NCBI GenBank assembly: GCA_039197915.1
Contig: JBCCTV010000043.1
Span: forward strand, 1 to 17,509
DNA from: JAJFFW01 sp039197915
GTDB taxonomy: Bacteria; Pseudomonadota; Alphaproteobacteria; Caulobacterales; Parvularculaceae
DNA length: 17,509 bases
Direction: 5' to 3'
Positions 7,954-14,516 of the stretch are shown piece by piece; positions within the stretch are counted from its first letter, which is position 1, and the number at the start of each line of letters is the position of its first letter. The notes under the pieces were generated by a model. The model saw nothing but the letters and a program-made list of their open reading frames with translations, ran no database searches and was not told the DNA's origin. The position numbers and the translations under genes were made by a program.

Positions 7954-8355
7954 ATGTTTGCACGGCTTTTGACTTGGTGGAATGGCGCAACGCTTGGCAC
8001 GGCGTTTACGCTTTTTCGGCGCGGCGCAAAGCTCGTCGGTAAGGACGAGCAGGGCAACCGCTATTTTGAAGAGCGCCGACCGAGCGGACTCCAAGGCAAA
8101 TCCCGGCGTTGGGTGATTTACCACGGGATCGCCGAGGCGTCGCGCATCCCGCCGGACTGGCATGGATGGCTGCACCACACCTTTGATGAGGCGCCGACCG
8201 AAAGCCCCCTTAAGCGTCAGGAATGGGAGCGCGATCATGTGCCGAATATGACCGGCACGCCGCTCGCCTATCGCCCGTCGGGGAGTTTAGCGCGCCCCGA
8301 TTCCGGCAAGGGGGTTGCGCCAGAGTATGAAGCGTGGACGCCCGAGGAGGCTTAA
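7954..8355 (+). CDS. NADH:ubiquinone oxidoreductase accessory subunit, NDUFA12 family
   Basis: A 133-residue protein whose start ATG follows a weak GGAAG. It contains the family's conserved run: LVGKDEQGNRYFEER, then RRWVIYHGIAEASRIPPDWHGWLHHTFDEAP (about residues 27-80). NDUFA12 (B17.2) is one of the few complex I accessory subunits shared by alphaproteobacteria and mitochondria. It sits on the matrix/cytoplasmic side, where it helps assembly and stability of the peripheral arm. The Pro-rich, charged C-terminal tail is typical. It lies at the head of a co-directional set with mlaD and the DUF2155 gene, an arrangement recurrent in alphaproteobacteria, although the 200-base gap to mlaD suggests a separate promoter for the latter. 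The core nuo genes are elsewhere. Confidence 0.93.
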   Translation: MFARLLTWWNGATLGTAFTLFRRGAKLVGKDEQGNRYFEERRPSGLQGKSRRWVIYHGIAEASRIPPDWHGWLHHTFDEAPTESPLKRQEWERDHVPNMTGTPLAYRPSGSLARPDSGKGVAPEYEAWTPEEA

Positions 8356-8557
8356 GGCCATTTGCGCAACTGGCGACCGCAACGATAACGATAATTTCAG
8401 GCTGGATAACGCGCCGGGTTGCAGTAAACTCATCGGTGAGAGGCAACGCTATTGCAGCGGTCGATTTGCGCCGCAGGGATTGTCGTAAAATCGCCGCCAA
8501 AAAAGATTGTACTTCAGCGTAAGTAAGGACACGCCTGGGTTAGGGGTAGGATCGTCG

Positions 8558-9136
8558 ATGAGGGATTCCGGTTTTGTTGAAACGCTCTTAGGCGTTGTTG
8601 TCGTTGCAACGGCGGCTGCTTTTTTGTTTTACGCCTACAGTCTTTCCGGCAGCAGCGCCGGTCGTGGGTCCTACGAATTGGAAGCGGTGTTCGGCCGCGT
8701 CGATGGGGTGGGCGTCGGGTCTGAAGTCCGTATCGCTGGCGTTAAGGTCGGCTCGGTCACGCAAAATGCGCTCGATCCGAGCACCTATGAGGCGCGCCTG
8801 AAAATGGCGATCGACGCGTCCGTTGCGGTGCCGGAAGACTCGGCAGCGAAAATCGTTTCCGACGGCGTTCTTGGCGGCGCCCATGTGGCGATTGAGCCAG
8901 GCGGGGCAGAAGAGATGCTAATCGCAGGCGACATCATCACCATTACGCAAGGGTCAGTCGATTTATTAGGGCTTGCGGTGCAGGCTTTCACAAATAATTC
9001 CGGCAGCACGTCTGATAATTCCGGCAGCACGTCTGAGGCGGAAGGCGATGGATCTGGCGAACCGGCAGGCGGGGCCGGTTTGGATCCGTTAGGCCTCGGC
9101 GGCGCAACGGATGCGCTTGAGGGCAACACGCCCTAG
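8558..9136 (+). CDS. mlaD: MlaD-like MCE-domain lipid transport protein
   Basis: The start is ATG 8558, seven bases after GGGGTAGG; an upstream in-frame start at 8507 has no ribosome site and would add residues before the anchor. The product has 192 residues: an N-terminal membrane anchor (about 8-29, VETLLGVVVVATAAAFLFYAY), then one MCE domain (about 38-125) with VFGRVDGVGVGSEVRIAGVKVGSV and VSDGVLGGAHVAIEPGG, then a Ser/Gly/Asn-rich tail. MlaD is the periplasmic substrate-binding ring of the Mla ABC system, which moves phospholipids between the outer and inner membranes to keep the outer leaflet asymmetric. The partner genes mlaE and mlaF are not in the window. The tail carries an exact 21-bp tandem duplication. 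The DUF2155 gene follows 40 bases later. Confidence 0.92.
   Translation: MRDSGFVETLLGVVVVATAAAFLFYAYSLSGSSAGRGSYELEAVFGRVDGVGVGSEVRIAGVKVGSVTQNALDPSTYEARLKMAIDASVAVPEDSAAKIVSDGVLGGAHVAIEPGGAEEMLIAGDIITITQGSVDLLGLAVQAFTNNSGSTSDNSGSTSEAEGDGSGEPAGGAGLDPLGLGGATDALEGNTP
8994..9035 (+). repeat. Exact 21-bp tandem duplication inside mlaD
   Basis: Units 8994-9014 and 9015-9035 are identical and in frame, each encoding the DNSGSTS/NNSGSTS-type heptapeptide of the flexible C-terminal tail. Identity at every base, including third positions, suggests a recent duplication, probably by replication slippage. The count may vary between strains. Confidence 0.9.
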
Positions 9137-9176
9137 ATAGGCGTCGTCGGCTGGTCAAAGAGGCAAGGGTAAGATC

Positions 9177-9923
9177 GTGACAACAGCGCCAATAAAAAAA
9201 AATATGGTCGTTTCGAGCGCGCTGGCGGGCCTTGTCGCCCTCACGCCTTTGTCAGCGTTTGGTCAGCTCGAAGATATTCTGGGCCCCCAGGAGCCTGAAG
9301 AGAGCTCAAGCCTTGGCGGCGACCCGCTGGATGAGCTTGATGCGCTTTCCCAGTCCGAAAGTGATCCGTTCCCGGAGCTGCGCGATCCCGCCGCCCAAAA
9401 GCCTGTCTCTGTGACCTTGCGCGCGCTCAATAAAGTAAACGCGCGATACCAGGATATCGAAGTCGATATCGAGGACGTTGCGTCGTTCGGTACGCTCGAG
9501 ATAACGGCGCGCTATTGCGACAAACGTCCGCCTGAGGAGTTCCCGGAAACGACAGCTTTTCTGCATATTTTTGACACCCGCAACGTTTCTGAGGAAGCTG
9601 ATGCCGATGCCGTGAGCGATGTCGATTTGACGGTCGACGCCGATGCGAGCGCCGGGGACAGCGAACTTGCCACATTCACCCAATCGCCGGAGACGCAGGT
9701 GGGCCGCGGCCAATTAAACGCAGCAATCGGTGTTGGCGCTGAGCCGTTTCGCAAAACCGAGAGCTTCTCCGACGGCGCCTTAGTCTTTTCAGGCTGGATG
9801 TTTGCATCAAGCCCAGCGCTTAATCCGCTAGAGCATCCGGTCTACGACGTTTGGGTAATTGATTGCAAAACAACGTCTACGGATGGCGGCGTTGCGGAAA
9901 ACGAGACGTCTGCGTTGGAGTAA
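9177..9923 (+). CDS. DUF2155 domain-containing exported protein
   Basis: A GTG start at 9177 follows AAGGG by about eight bases. The 248-residue protein has a signal peptide (basic KK, hydrophobic core about 11-27, likely cleavage after AFG at 29) and an acidic linker (30-75). The DUF2155 domain follows: LRALNKVNARYQDIEVDIEDVASFGTLEITARYC (81-114), KRPPEEFPETTAFLHIFD (116-133), and, after an insertion of about 60 Asp/Ala/Ser-rich residues, FSGWMFASSPALNPLEHPVYDVWVIDC (204-230). Mature Cys114 and Cys230 are well placed for a disulfide. Its function is unknown; the family is restricted mainly to alphaproteobacteria and lies beside complex I and envelope genes. The 3' end overlaps aat in antiparallel orientation by 82 bases, covering the conserved VYDVWVIDC. 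Confidence 0.92.
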   Translation: MTTAPIKKNMVVSSALAGLVALTPLSAFGQLEDILGPQEPEESSSLGGDPLDELDALSQSESDPFPELRDPAAQKPVSVTLRALNKVNARYQDIEVDIEDVASFGTLEITARYCDKRPPEEFPETTAFLHIFDTRNVSEEADADAVSDVDLTVDADASAGDSELATFTQSPETQVGRGQLNAAIGVGAEPFRKTESFSDGALVFSGWMFASSPALNPLEHPVYDVWVIDCKTTSTDGGVAENETSALE

Positions 9924-10501
9924 GCGTGCAGCAGTTTTTGATAGGCGGCGTCTGGCATGGCGCTGACCCCAAACTGAGCCAAATGCTCGGTGAAAAACTG
10001 GGTATCGAGAACTTGAAACCCGTCCCGTTTTAAGGCGGCGATGAGATAAGCCATCGCCACCTTGCTGGCGTTGGTCGCCCGGCTAAACAAGCTCTCCCCA
10101 CAGAAGATGCCGCCAAGGCTTACGCCGTAGAGCCCGCCAACCAGACTGTCCCCGTCATAGCATTCGACGGAATGGGCGCGCCCGAGGTGAAATAATTCCG
10201 TATAAGCCTCAATGATCGCATCGTTAATCCAAGTGTCGTCGCGGTCCGGCGTTTCCTCGGCGCAGGCGACCATCACGGCACTGAAGTTTTTATTGAATTC
10301 GACTTTAAAAGGCTCTTTCGCGATGAACCGCTTCAGCTTTCGCGGCGCCCGGGCGTAGTCAAGCGGTAAGGCCCCGCGTTCGTCAGGTAAGATCCACACG
10401 ACGTCCGGGTCATCGCGCCGGCGCGCCATCGGGAAGTATCCCAACCGATAAGCGTTTATCAGGTCGTCTGTTTGGATAACGGTAGCGGCGTCACGAGCCA
10501 T
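9842..10501 (-). CDS. aat: Leucyl/phenylalanyl-tRNA--protein transferase
   Basis: This 219-residue cytoplasmic enzyme transfers Leu or Phe from aminoacyl-tRNA onto N-terminal Arg or Lys of proteins, marking them for ClpS/ClpAP degradation (bacterial N-degron pathway). Seen in order: DLINAYRLGYFPMARRR (13-29), WILPDERGALPLD (36-48), SVECYDGDSLVGGLYGVSLGGIFCGESLFSRATNASKVAM (111-150), VLDTQFFTEHLAQFG (164-178). Glu136, Asp166 and Gln168 correspond to catalytic-site residues of the E. coli enzyme. The ATG at 10499-10501 has no ribosome site, but TTGACG and TATAAAAT lie just upstream, so a very short or absent leader is possible. It is convergent with the DUF2155 gene and its last 26 codons lie inside that gene. 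Confidence 0.95.
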   Translation of the reverse strand: MARDAATVIQTDDLINAYRLGYFPMARRRDDPDVVWILPDERGALPLDYARAPRKLKRFIAKEPFKVEFNKNFSAVMVACAEETPDRDDTWINDAIIEAYTELFHLGRAHSVECYDGDSLVGGLYGVSLGGIFCGESLFSRATNASKVAMAYLIAALKRDGFQVLDTQFFTEHLAQFGVSAMPDAAYQKLLHAYSNADVSFSATPPSVDVVLQSITQTS

Positions 10502-10905
10502 GTTTTGAGTATTTTATAGGTTGGCGGCAGACGTCAAATAAACTGTATCGCGCGGCTCCCGGTTGCCTGTTTGATAGGGGCTCATGCCTGCCCAAAGCTC
10601 GCTGAGACCGCAGCGTAAAAAATACTCTTGAAATATCGCTAGAGCGCTTGGCGGATAAGTGCGCGCGTCTGACGGTTCCCATCCGTCAACGCCGCAAGAG
10701 AAGCGCAATAAATCATAAGCCTAAAGCCCCGTCAGCGGTTCTAACGGAACCCGAAGCTTCGCTTGATCGCCTGGCCTCTCATCCGACCAAGGCGTTTAAG
10801 CGCTAGAGCGCCGGGTAATCACATTGGGTCAAGCTAAGATCGTCTCAGGCGCTCAAAACAGAGAATCTAGAGCATCGGGTTGATTCAAGCTAATCGCCCG
10901 ATGCT
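10502..10905. other. Intergenic region upstream of aat and downstream of the mipA-like gene
   Basis: These 404 bases hold a likely aat promoter (10511-10537), a CTAGAGCG fragment near 10641 and a pair of palindromic repeats (10803-10909). A minus-strand frame ends with TAA at 10514-10516, 12 bases before aat. It is open for about 68 codons (10514-10717) with ordinary-looking codons but only TTG as a start and no ribosome site. I recognise no family in it. It could be a decayed gene end or chance. Confidence 0.45.
10511..10537 (-). promoter_or_regulatory. Candidate sigma-70-type promoter for aat
   Basis: On the minus strand TTGACG (10532-10537) is followed by TATAAAAT (10511-10518). Taking TAAAAT as the -10 gives a 15-base spacer, slightly short. 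The -10 ends only about nine bases from the aat ATG, so transcription would begin within a few bases of the start codon. This fits the missing ribosome site. Sequence match only. Confidence 0.35.
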
Positions 10906-10909
10906 CTAG
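10803..10909. repeat. Pair of related TAGAGC palindromic repeats (copy D)
   Basis: The right unit has perfect 13-bp arms, CTAGAGCATCGGG (10867-10879) and CCCGATGCTCTAG (10897-10909), around a 17-base loop. The left unit begins CTAGAGCGCC at 10803 and closes with GGCGCTC at 10848-10854. Both interiors contain a TCAAGCTAA stretch, so they look like two diverged copies side by side. The last bases supply the stop codon of the mipA-like gene. The strong hairpin directly after the stop could act as a transcript end or stabiliser, although no T-run follows. Confidence 0.8.
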
Positions 10910-11877
10910 TACATGTTGAACTGGAATTCGCGCATCAGGTGGAAACCGGCGATCACTTGATTGCGGTCGCCCTCGATGGCGACGAGAGGGCTATCTGCAA
11001 CGTCGCCCACCAGATACCGGTAGGATACGTAAGGGTTTAGCGACCAGCGTTTGGCGATATTGATATATCCGTTCACGGAGCCGCCAAAGTCCCTAAAGCC
11101 CCGTTCCGCCTCGAAGGTTGGTAATCCGGATGCTGCCGATTGGTCTGGCGTGATAGAGTAGTAGGTGTCGACGTAGCGGTTGCCAATCCAGGAAGTCTGG
11201 CCCGTGACCGACATCGAAAATCGATTGTACCGTAACAAGACCGCCGTCGATGAGGCGTCGACAATGAGGCCGCGATGGCCGGAAGCCACACCGCGGCGCA
11301 CTTTGAAGCGGAATGAAAACCTGTCCAGAAACGTGGTGGCCGCGAAGGCGCCAGCCTCAAAAGTCAGACCCACATCGCCCACACCTTCGAGCGCTGAATT
11401 TTCTTCTTCGCGCCGGTCGCCCACAATACGGAAGGACGGTCCGAAACTAAAACCGGAGAAGCCGAATAGGGCAACGTCGCCGCCGTCGTCATCGAAGAAC
11501 ACAAAGTTTCTAAACCGCGCGAAAACTTGGGGGTCCGCTTCAATCTCGTAATCGTCCGAGCCGATATAATCAGGCTGAACCACAGGGCCGACGCCAACAG
11601 ACAGATTTGTTGTGTCCGGCGTAATGAAGGTCAGAACGCTAACGACCCCGCGCAGCGGCGACCAGCGTCGCTCGCCACCGTCGAATTCATCGTCATTGAT
11701 CATTTCCGGCGCGCTTTCTTTTTTGCGCTTCTGGCCAAAAATCGGATCAATACGCGGCTCGTCGGCGCTTTGTTGCGCTGACGCCGGCGCGCTAGCGAAA
11801 AAACCAGCCGCTGCGAGCGTTAGTGCGCTCAAAAATAGGCCGCGAATACGTTTTGCTGAAAAGCCGTTAAAGCGCAT
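10906..11877 (-). CDS. MipA/OmpV-family outer-membrane protein
   Basis: The ATG at 11875-11877 follows a GGGGG ribosome site. The 323-residue protein starts with a signal peptide (basic KRIRG, hydrophobic 13-30, cleavage after ASA at 34). A charged linker of about 45 residues (FGQKRKKES...DDEFDGGERR) follows, then a beta-barrel-like region rich in alternating aromatic residues. Family-like segments are SVGVGPVVQPDYIGSDDYEIEADPQVFARFRN, FSGFSFGPSFRIVGDR and FKVRRGVASGHRGLIVDASS. MipA in E. coli is an outer-membrane protein linked to murein synthesis and hydrolysis complexes; many family members are simply predicted barrels. The protein ends NMY followed by a TAG that lies inside a palindromic repeat, so the native C-terminus may have been altered. 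Monocistronic, as far as can be seen. Confidence 0.88.
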   Translation of the reverse strand: MRFNGFSAKRIRGLFLSALTLAAAGFFASAPASAQQSADEPRIDPIFGQKRKKESAPEMINDDEFDGGERRWSPLRGVVSVLTFITPDTTNLSVGVGPVVQPDYIGSDDYEIEADPQVFARFRNFVFFDDDGGDVALFGFSGFSFGPSFRIVGDRREEENSALEGVGDVGLTFEAGAFAATTFLDRFSFRFKVRRGVASGHRGLIVDASSTAVLLRYNRFSMSVTGQTSWIGNRYVDTYYSITPDQSAASGLPTFEAERGFRDFGGSVNGYINIAKRWSLNPYVSYRYLVGDVADSPLVAIEGDRNQVIAGFHLMREFQFNMY

Positions 11878-12260
11878 GCAGTTCCCCCGCCGATTGCCCA
11901 GTTAGTTCCTACCGCAGAACCCCAAATTGGCACAATGACAAAGCGTGGTGAAACACACCGTCCGCAAAGAATATCCTAATCACGGGCTTACGAATTGTTC
12001 ATGTTCGACCATGGCGGGAGCCCTGGAGGATCAGCACGTGCAATCGGTGGGAATTCAGAGCGGGAATTCTCGGGCTTAGACTGGCGTTGCAAGTCTGGCG
12101 GGATTTATAAAAAATCGAGTGTGACTGTCGCCAGTGCCAGCGGCGCGATGAAAAATGCTTTAGGGCGGTCGCCAGATTAATCAGGGCGGGCGCCAAATAA
12201 AAAAGGCGCATGCCAGGTTGGACATACGCCTCTACCAACTTAAATCGACGGAAAGGCCGC
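11878..12260. other. Intergenic region between the mipA-like gene and rpsU
   Basis: Within these 383 bases the only well-supported element is the rpsU terminator at 12197-12231. Other items are two GGGAATTC copies (12049-12067), a weak AGACT/AGTCT pair (12078-12096) and an A-rich stretch near 12107. Short open frames on both strands (for example 11995-12180 plus) have no ribosome site and no recognisable product. The promoter of the mipA-like gene must be in the left part but was not identified. Confidence 0.5.
12197..12231 (-). terminator. Rho-independent terminator of rpsU
   Basis: On the minus strand, AGGCGTATG (12223-12231) pairs with CATGCGCCT (12204-12212), a 9-bp stem with one G-U pair and a 10-base loop. 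It is followed directly by TTTTTTA. It lies 30 bases after the rpsU stop codon. Confidence 0.9.
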
Positions 12261-12470
12261 CTAGAGCAGGCCTTCTCTCTGCATCCGCTTGCGTTGCAGT
12301 TTGCGGGCTCGTCTCACCGCTTCGGCTTTTTGGCGCGCCCGTTTTTCGGAAGGTTTTTCATAAAACTTCCGGCGTTTCATTTCCCGAAACGTACCTTCGC
12401 GTTGCATCTTTTTCTTAAGCGCCCGGAGGGCTTGCTCGACATTATTGTCGCGAACTTGAATCTGAACGAT
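12261..12470 (-). CDS. rpsU: 30S ribosomal protein bS21, apparent AUC start
   Basis: Translating the minus strand gives a complete bS21: VQIQVRDNNVEQALRALKKK, then MQREGTFREMKRRKFYEKPSEKRARQKAEAVRRARKLQRKR and GLL before TAG (12261-12263). Known bS21 proteins begin one residue before the Val of VQIQVRDNN; that codon here is ATC (12468-12470). An in-frame TAG lies four codons upstream of it, and the only codons between are GAG, ACC, CTG and GTC, so no ATG, GTG or TTG is available. AGGAG (12480-12484) is nine bases upstream of ATC, a good distance. Starting at ATC gives 69 residues, normal for the family. bS21 sits on the 30S platform near the anti-Shine-Dalgarno and helps initiation. The gene is divergent from the COQ9-family gene. 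Confidence 0.92.
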   Translation of the reverse strand: MVQIQVRDNNVEQALRALKKKMQREGTFREMKRRKFYEKPSEKRARQKAEAVRRARKLQRKRMQREGLL

Positions 12471-12479
12471 GACCAGGGT

Positions 12480-12484
12480 CTCCT
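12480..12484 (-). promoter_or_regulatory. Ribosome binding site of rpsU (supports the AUC start)
   Basis: AGGAG on the minus strand, a strong anti-Shine-Dalgarno match. The distance of nine bases to ATC at 12470 is normal. To the CTG codon the gap is only three bases, which argues against CTG as the start. Confidence 0.75.
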
Positions 12485-12680
12485 AATTGCCGTGTTCGTG
12501 CGTCGATCTCGCGACGACGAGAAAAGTTTTCGTTTGTTGTGCCATTAAGGGCGGACAGATGTCCTCGCCACCCCGCAACGTCGCAGCACCGCAAATCCGC
12601 TTGCCGCTTCCAGCTGCGGCGCTTAGCAAAGATGGCGATGGTTGTCTATTGCGTGTTCTTAGAAAGTAAGGCGGTCGAAA

Positions 12681-13346
12681 ATGGACGGGTCCCACGACGC
12701 CGAAGCATTTGAAGAAAATCGGCAAATTATTCTCGACGCTATGCTTGCCCAGGCCGCTTTTGACGGCTTTACGCCAATTTCCCTGCGGCGGGCGGCGGCG
12801 GCCGTCGATATTGATCGCGCCGGCCTGAAGGCTGCTTTTCCGCGCGGCGTAAAAGACCTCCTGATTTACTGGTCTGACGAGCTTGACCAAGAAATGCTCG
12901 ACGCCCTTGAAGAGGCGGACCTGCAGTCGATGAAGATCCGCGAGCGCGTCACCTTCGCGGTCTGGACGCGGATCGAAGCGGTCGGTTTTTATCGCGAGGC
13001 GGCAAGGCGCGCCGCTGCAACGCTTGCGCTACCGCCAAATGGGCCGCTCGCGACCAGCCTTGCCTGGCGCACTGCCGACCGGATTTGGCGCGGTATTGGC
13101 GACACCTCAACCGACTACAACTTCTATACGAAGCGCGCGATTTTATCCGGGGTCTGGATCAGCACGTTCACGAAAATGCTCGGCGATGAAACCGATGATC
13201 TGGAGGAAACGCGGTCTTTCTTGAACGCGCGCATCGAGAACGTCATGCAGATCGAGAAGCTAAAAGCGCGCGCCAACAAACTCGGCGTTGACCCGCTGGC
13301 GCCGATCAATTTTCTCGCGAAGCTAAGATATCCTCGCTTTAGGTAG
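12681..13346 (+). CDS. COQ9-family protein (ubiquinone biosynthesis accessory)
   Basis: A 221-residue protein. The ATG at 12681 follows TAAGGCGG. The N-terminal third (NRQIILDAMLAQAAFDGFTPISLRRAAAAVDIDRAGLKAAFPRG) resembles a TetR-type three-helix domain. The C-terminal part carries the COQ9 signature DYNFYTKRAILSGVWISTFTKMLGD, then FLNARIENVMQIEKLKAR. COQ9 binds a lipid and helps COQ7 in ubiquinone synthesis in mitochondria; alphaproteobacterial relatives are presumed to act likewise, although the TetR-like fold has led some to be labelled regulators. Its position next to rpsU is a common alphaproteobacterial arrangement. It is convergent with purK, only 33 bases away, with a small GCCGC-TG-GCGGC hairpin in the gap. 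Confidence 0.88.
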   Translation: MDGSHDAEAFEENRQIILDAMLAQAAFDGFTPISLRRAAAAVDIDRAGLKAAFPRGVKDLLIYWSDELDQEMLDALEEADLQSMKIRERVTFAVWTRIEAVGFYREAARRAAATLALPPNGPLATSLAWRTADRIWRGIGDTSTDYNFYTKRAILSGVWISTFTKMLGDETDDLEETRSFLNARIENVMQIEKLKARANKLGVDPLAPINFLAKLRYPRFR

Positions 13347-13379
13347 CCGCTGGCGGCAGGGGAAGCGCGCAAGCTTCGG

Positions 13380-14516
13380 TCACGCTTTTCGCTGCCCGAC
13401 CTTGGTGAGGTGACCCATCTTGCGGCCCGCTTTAACCTCAGACTTGCCATAGAGATGCAACCGGGCCCCGGGCTCCAAGTCGCGCCCCTCCCAACCGGTT
13501 GCTTCCTCGCCCAGAATGTTCAGCATTTGAGCGTCCAAGGCGCGCTCGGGCGACCCAAGCGGCCAGCCGGCGACGGCTCTGATGTGTTGCTCAAATTGAG
13601 AGGTCGGGCAGGCGTCGAGCGTCCAGTGACCGGAATTGTGAACCCGCGGCGCAAACTCATTGACGATGACATCGCCGTCTTTTTTCACAAAGAATTCTAC
13701 GCCGACCACGCCCACATATTCGAGCGTCGAGAGTAATTTGGCGGTGATATCCTGCGCGGCGGCGATGCTATCGGTCGGGGCGGAAGCGGGCGCAGCTGAG
13801 CGGCGTAAGATACCGTTTTCATGGTGATTTTCCGCGGCGTCGTAAAGGGCGATCTGACCGTCCTGACCCCGCGCGCCAATGATCGATATTTCACATGAGA
13901 AATCGATAAAACCTTCAAGAATTGAAGGCCTTGCGCCGATTTCTTCCCATGCTTTCTGCTTTGCCGCTTCCCAGGTGTTGCTCAGGGCGTCGGGACCGTG
14001 ACCGCCGGGCGATTTGATGCGGGTCTGGCCTTTTCCATCATAACCAAGACGGCGGGTTTTTAAGATTGCGGGCGCGCCGATGCGGCTAAGGCCGGTCTCC
14101 AAGTCTTCGAGCGTTTCGACCGCGTGGTAGGGCGCGACTTCGGCGCCCAGGCTTTCAATGAATTGCTTTTCAATGAGGCGGTCCTGTGCGGCAGCAAGCG
14201 CCCTCGCGCCGGGCATTACCAGCGCACCCCGCGCTTCCAAGGAAACGACCGTATCCACCGGCACATTCTCGAATTCGTAGGTGACGACGTCCGCCGCCTG
14301 GGCGAAGGCGGAAAGAGCATCGCCGTCGTCATAATCTGCGCAAATCGAAAAGGCGGCGACGTCAAAGGCGGGGCTATTTTTCTCGGGCGCGAGAATACAA
14401 GTCTTCAGCCCAAGGTTGGACGCAGCGACGGCGAGCATGCGCCCCAACTGGCCGCCGCCCAAAATACCGATGCACCCATTGGCGGGCGTCACAATTTTTT
14501 CGGACGCAGCAGTCAC
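13380..14516 (-). CDS. purK: 5-(carboxyamino)imidazole ribonucleotide synthase
   Basis: PurK is an ATP-grasp enzyme that uses ATP and bicarbonate to turn AIR into N5-CAIR, the step before PurE. The GTG at 14514-14516 overlaps the purE stop as GTGA, a typical translational coupling. It gives a 378-residue protein starting MTAASEKIVTPANGCIGILGGGQLGRML. An upstream ATG at 14555 would overlap purE by 43 bases and is less likely. Landmarks: GILGGGQLGRM (nucleotide fold), YEFENVP, AILKTRRLGYDGKGQ (ATP-binding loop), EISIIGARG, and the metal/ATP site VNEFAPRVHNSGHWTLDACPTSQFEQHIRA. The C-terminus is ordinary. The protein acts in the cytoplasm with PurE. Confidence 0.95.
   Translation of the reverse strand: MTAASEKIVTPANGCIGILGGGQLGRMLAVAASNLGLKTCILAPEKNSPAFDVAAFSICADYDDGDALSAFAQAADVVTYEFENVPVDTVVSLEARGALVMPGARALAAAQDRLIEKQFIESLGAEVAPYHAVETLEDLETGLSRIGAPAILKTRRLGYDGKGQTRIKSPGGHGPDALSNTWEAAKQKAWEEIGARPSILEGFIDFSCEISIIGARGQDGQIALYDAAENHHENGILRRSAAPASAPTDSIAAAQDITAKLLSTLEYVGVVGVEFFVKKDGDVIVNEFAPRVHNSGHWTLDACPTSQFEQHIRAVAGWPLGSPERALDAQMLNILGEEATGWEGRDLEPGARLHLYGKSEVKAGRKMGHLTKVGQRKA

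Noticed and set aside
8334..8522. 62-residue plus-strand frame between the NDUFA12 gene and mlaD
   Set aside because: It overlaps the end of the NDUFA12 gene, lacks a ribosome site and resembles nothing known.
10514..10717. Minus-strand open frame just upstream of aat (about 68 codons)
   Set aside because: Codon use is plausible, but there is no ATG/GTG start, no ribosome site and no recognised family; kept only as a note in the intergenic entry.
11995..12238. Short open frames on both strands between the mipA-like gene and rpsU
   Set aside because: No ribosome sites, no family resemblance, and the minus-strand frame overlaps the rpsU terminator.
12210..12548. Plus-strand frames opposite rpsU (112 and 66 residues)
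   Set aside because: They are antisense to the complete bS21 coding sequence.
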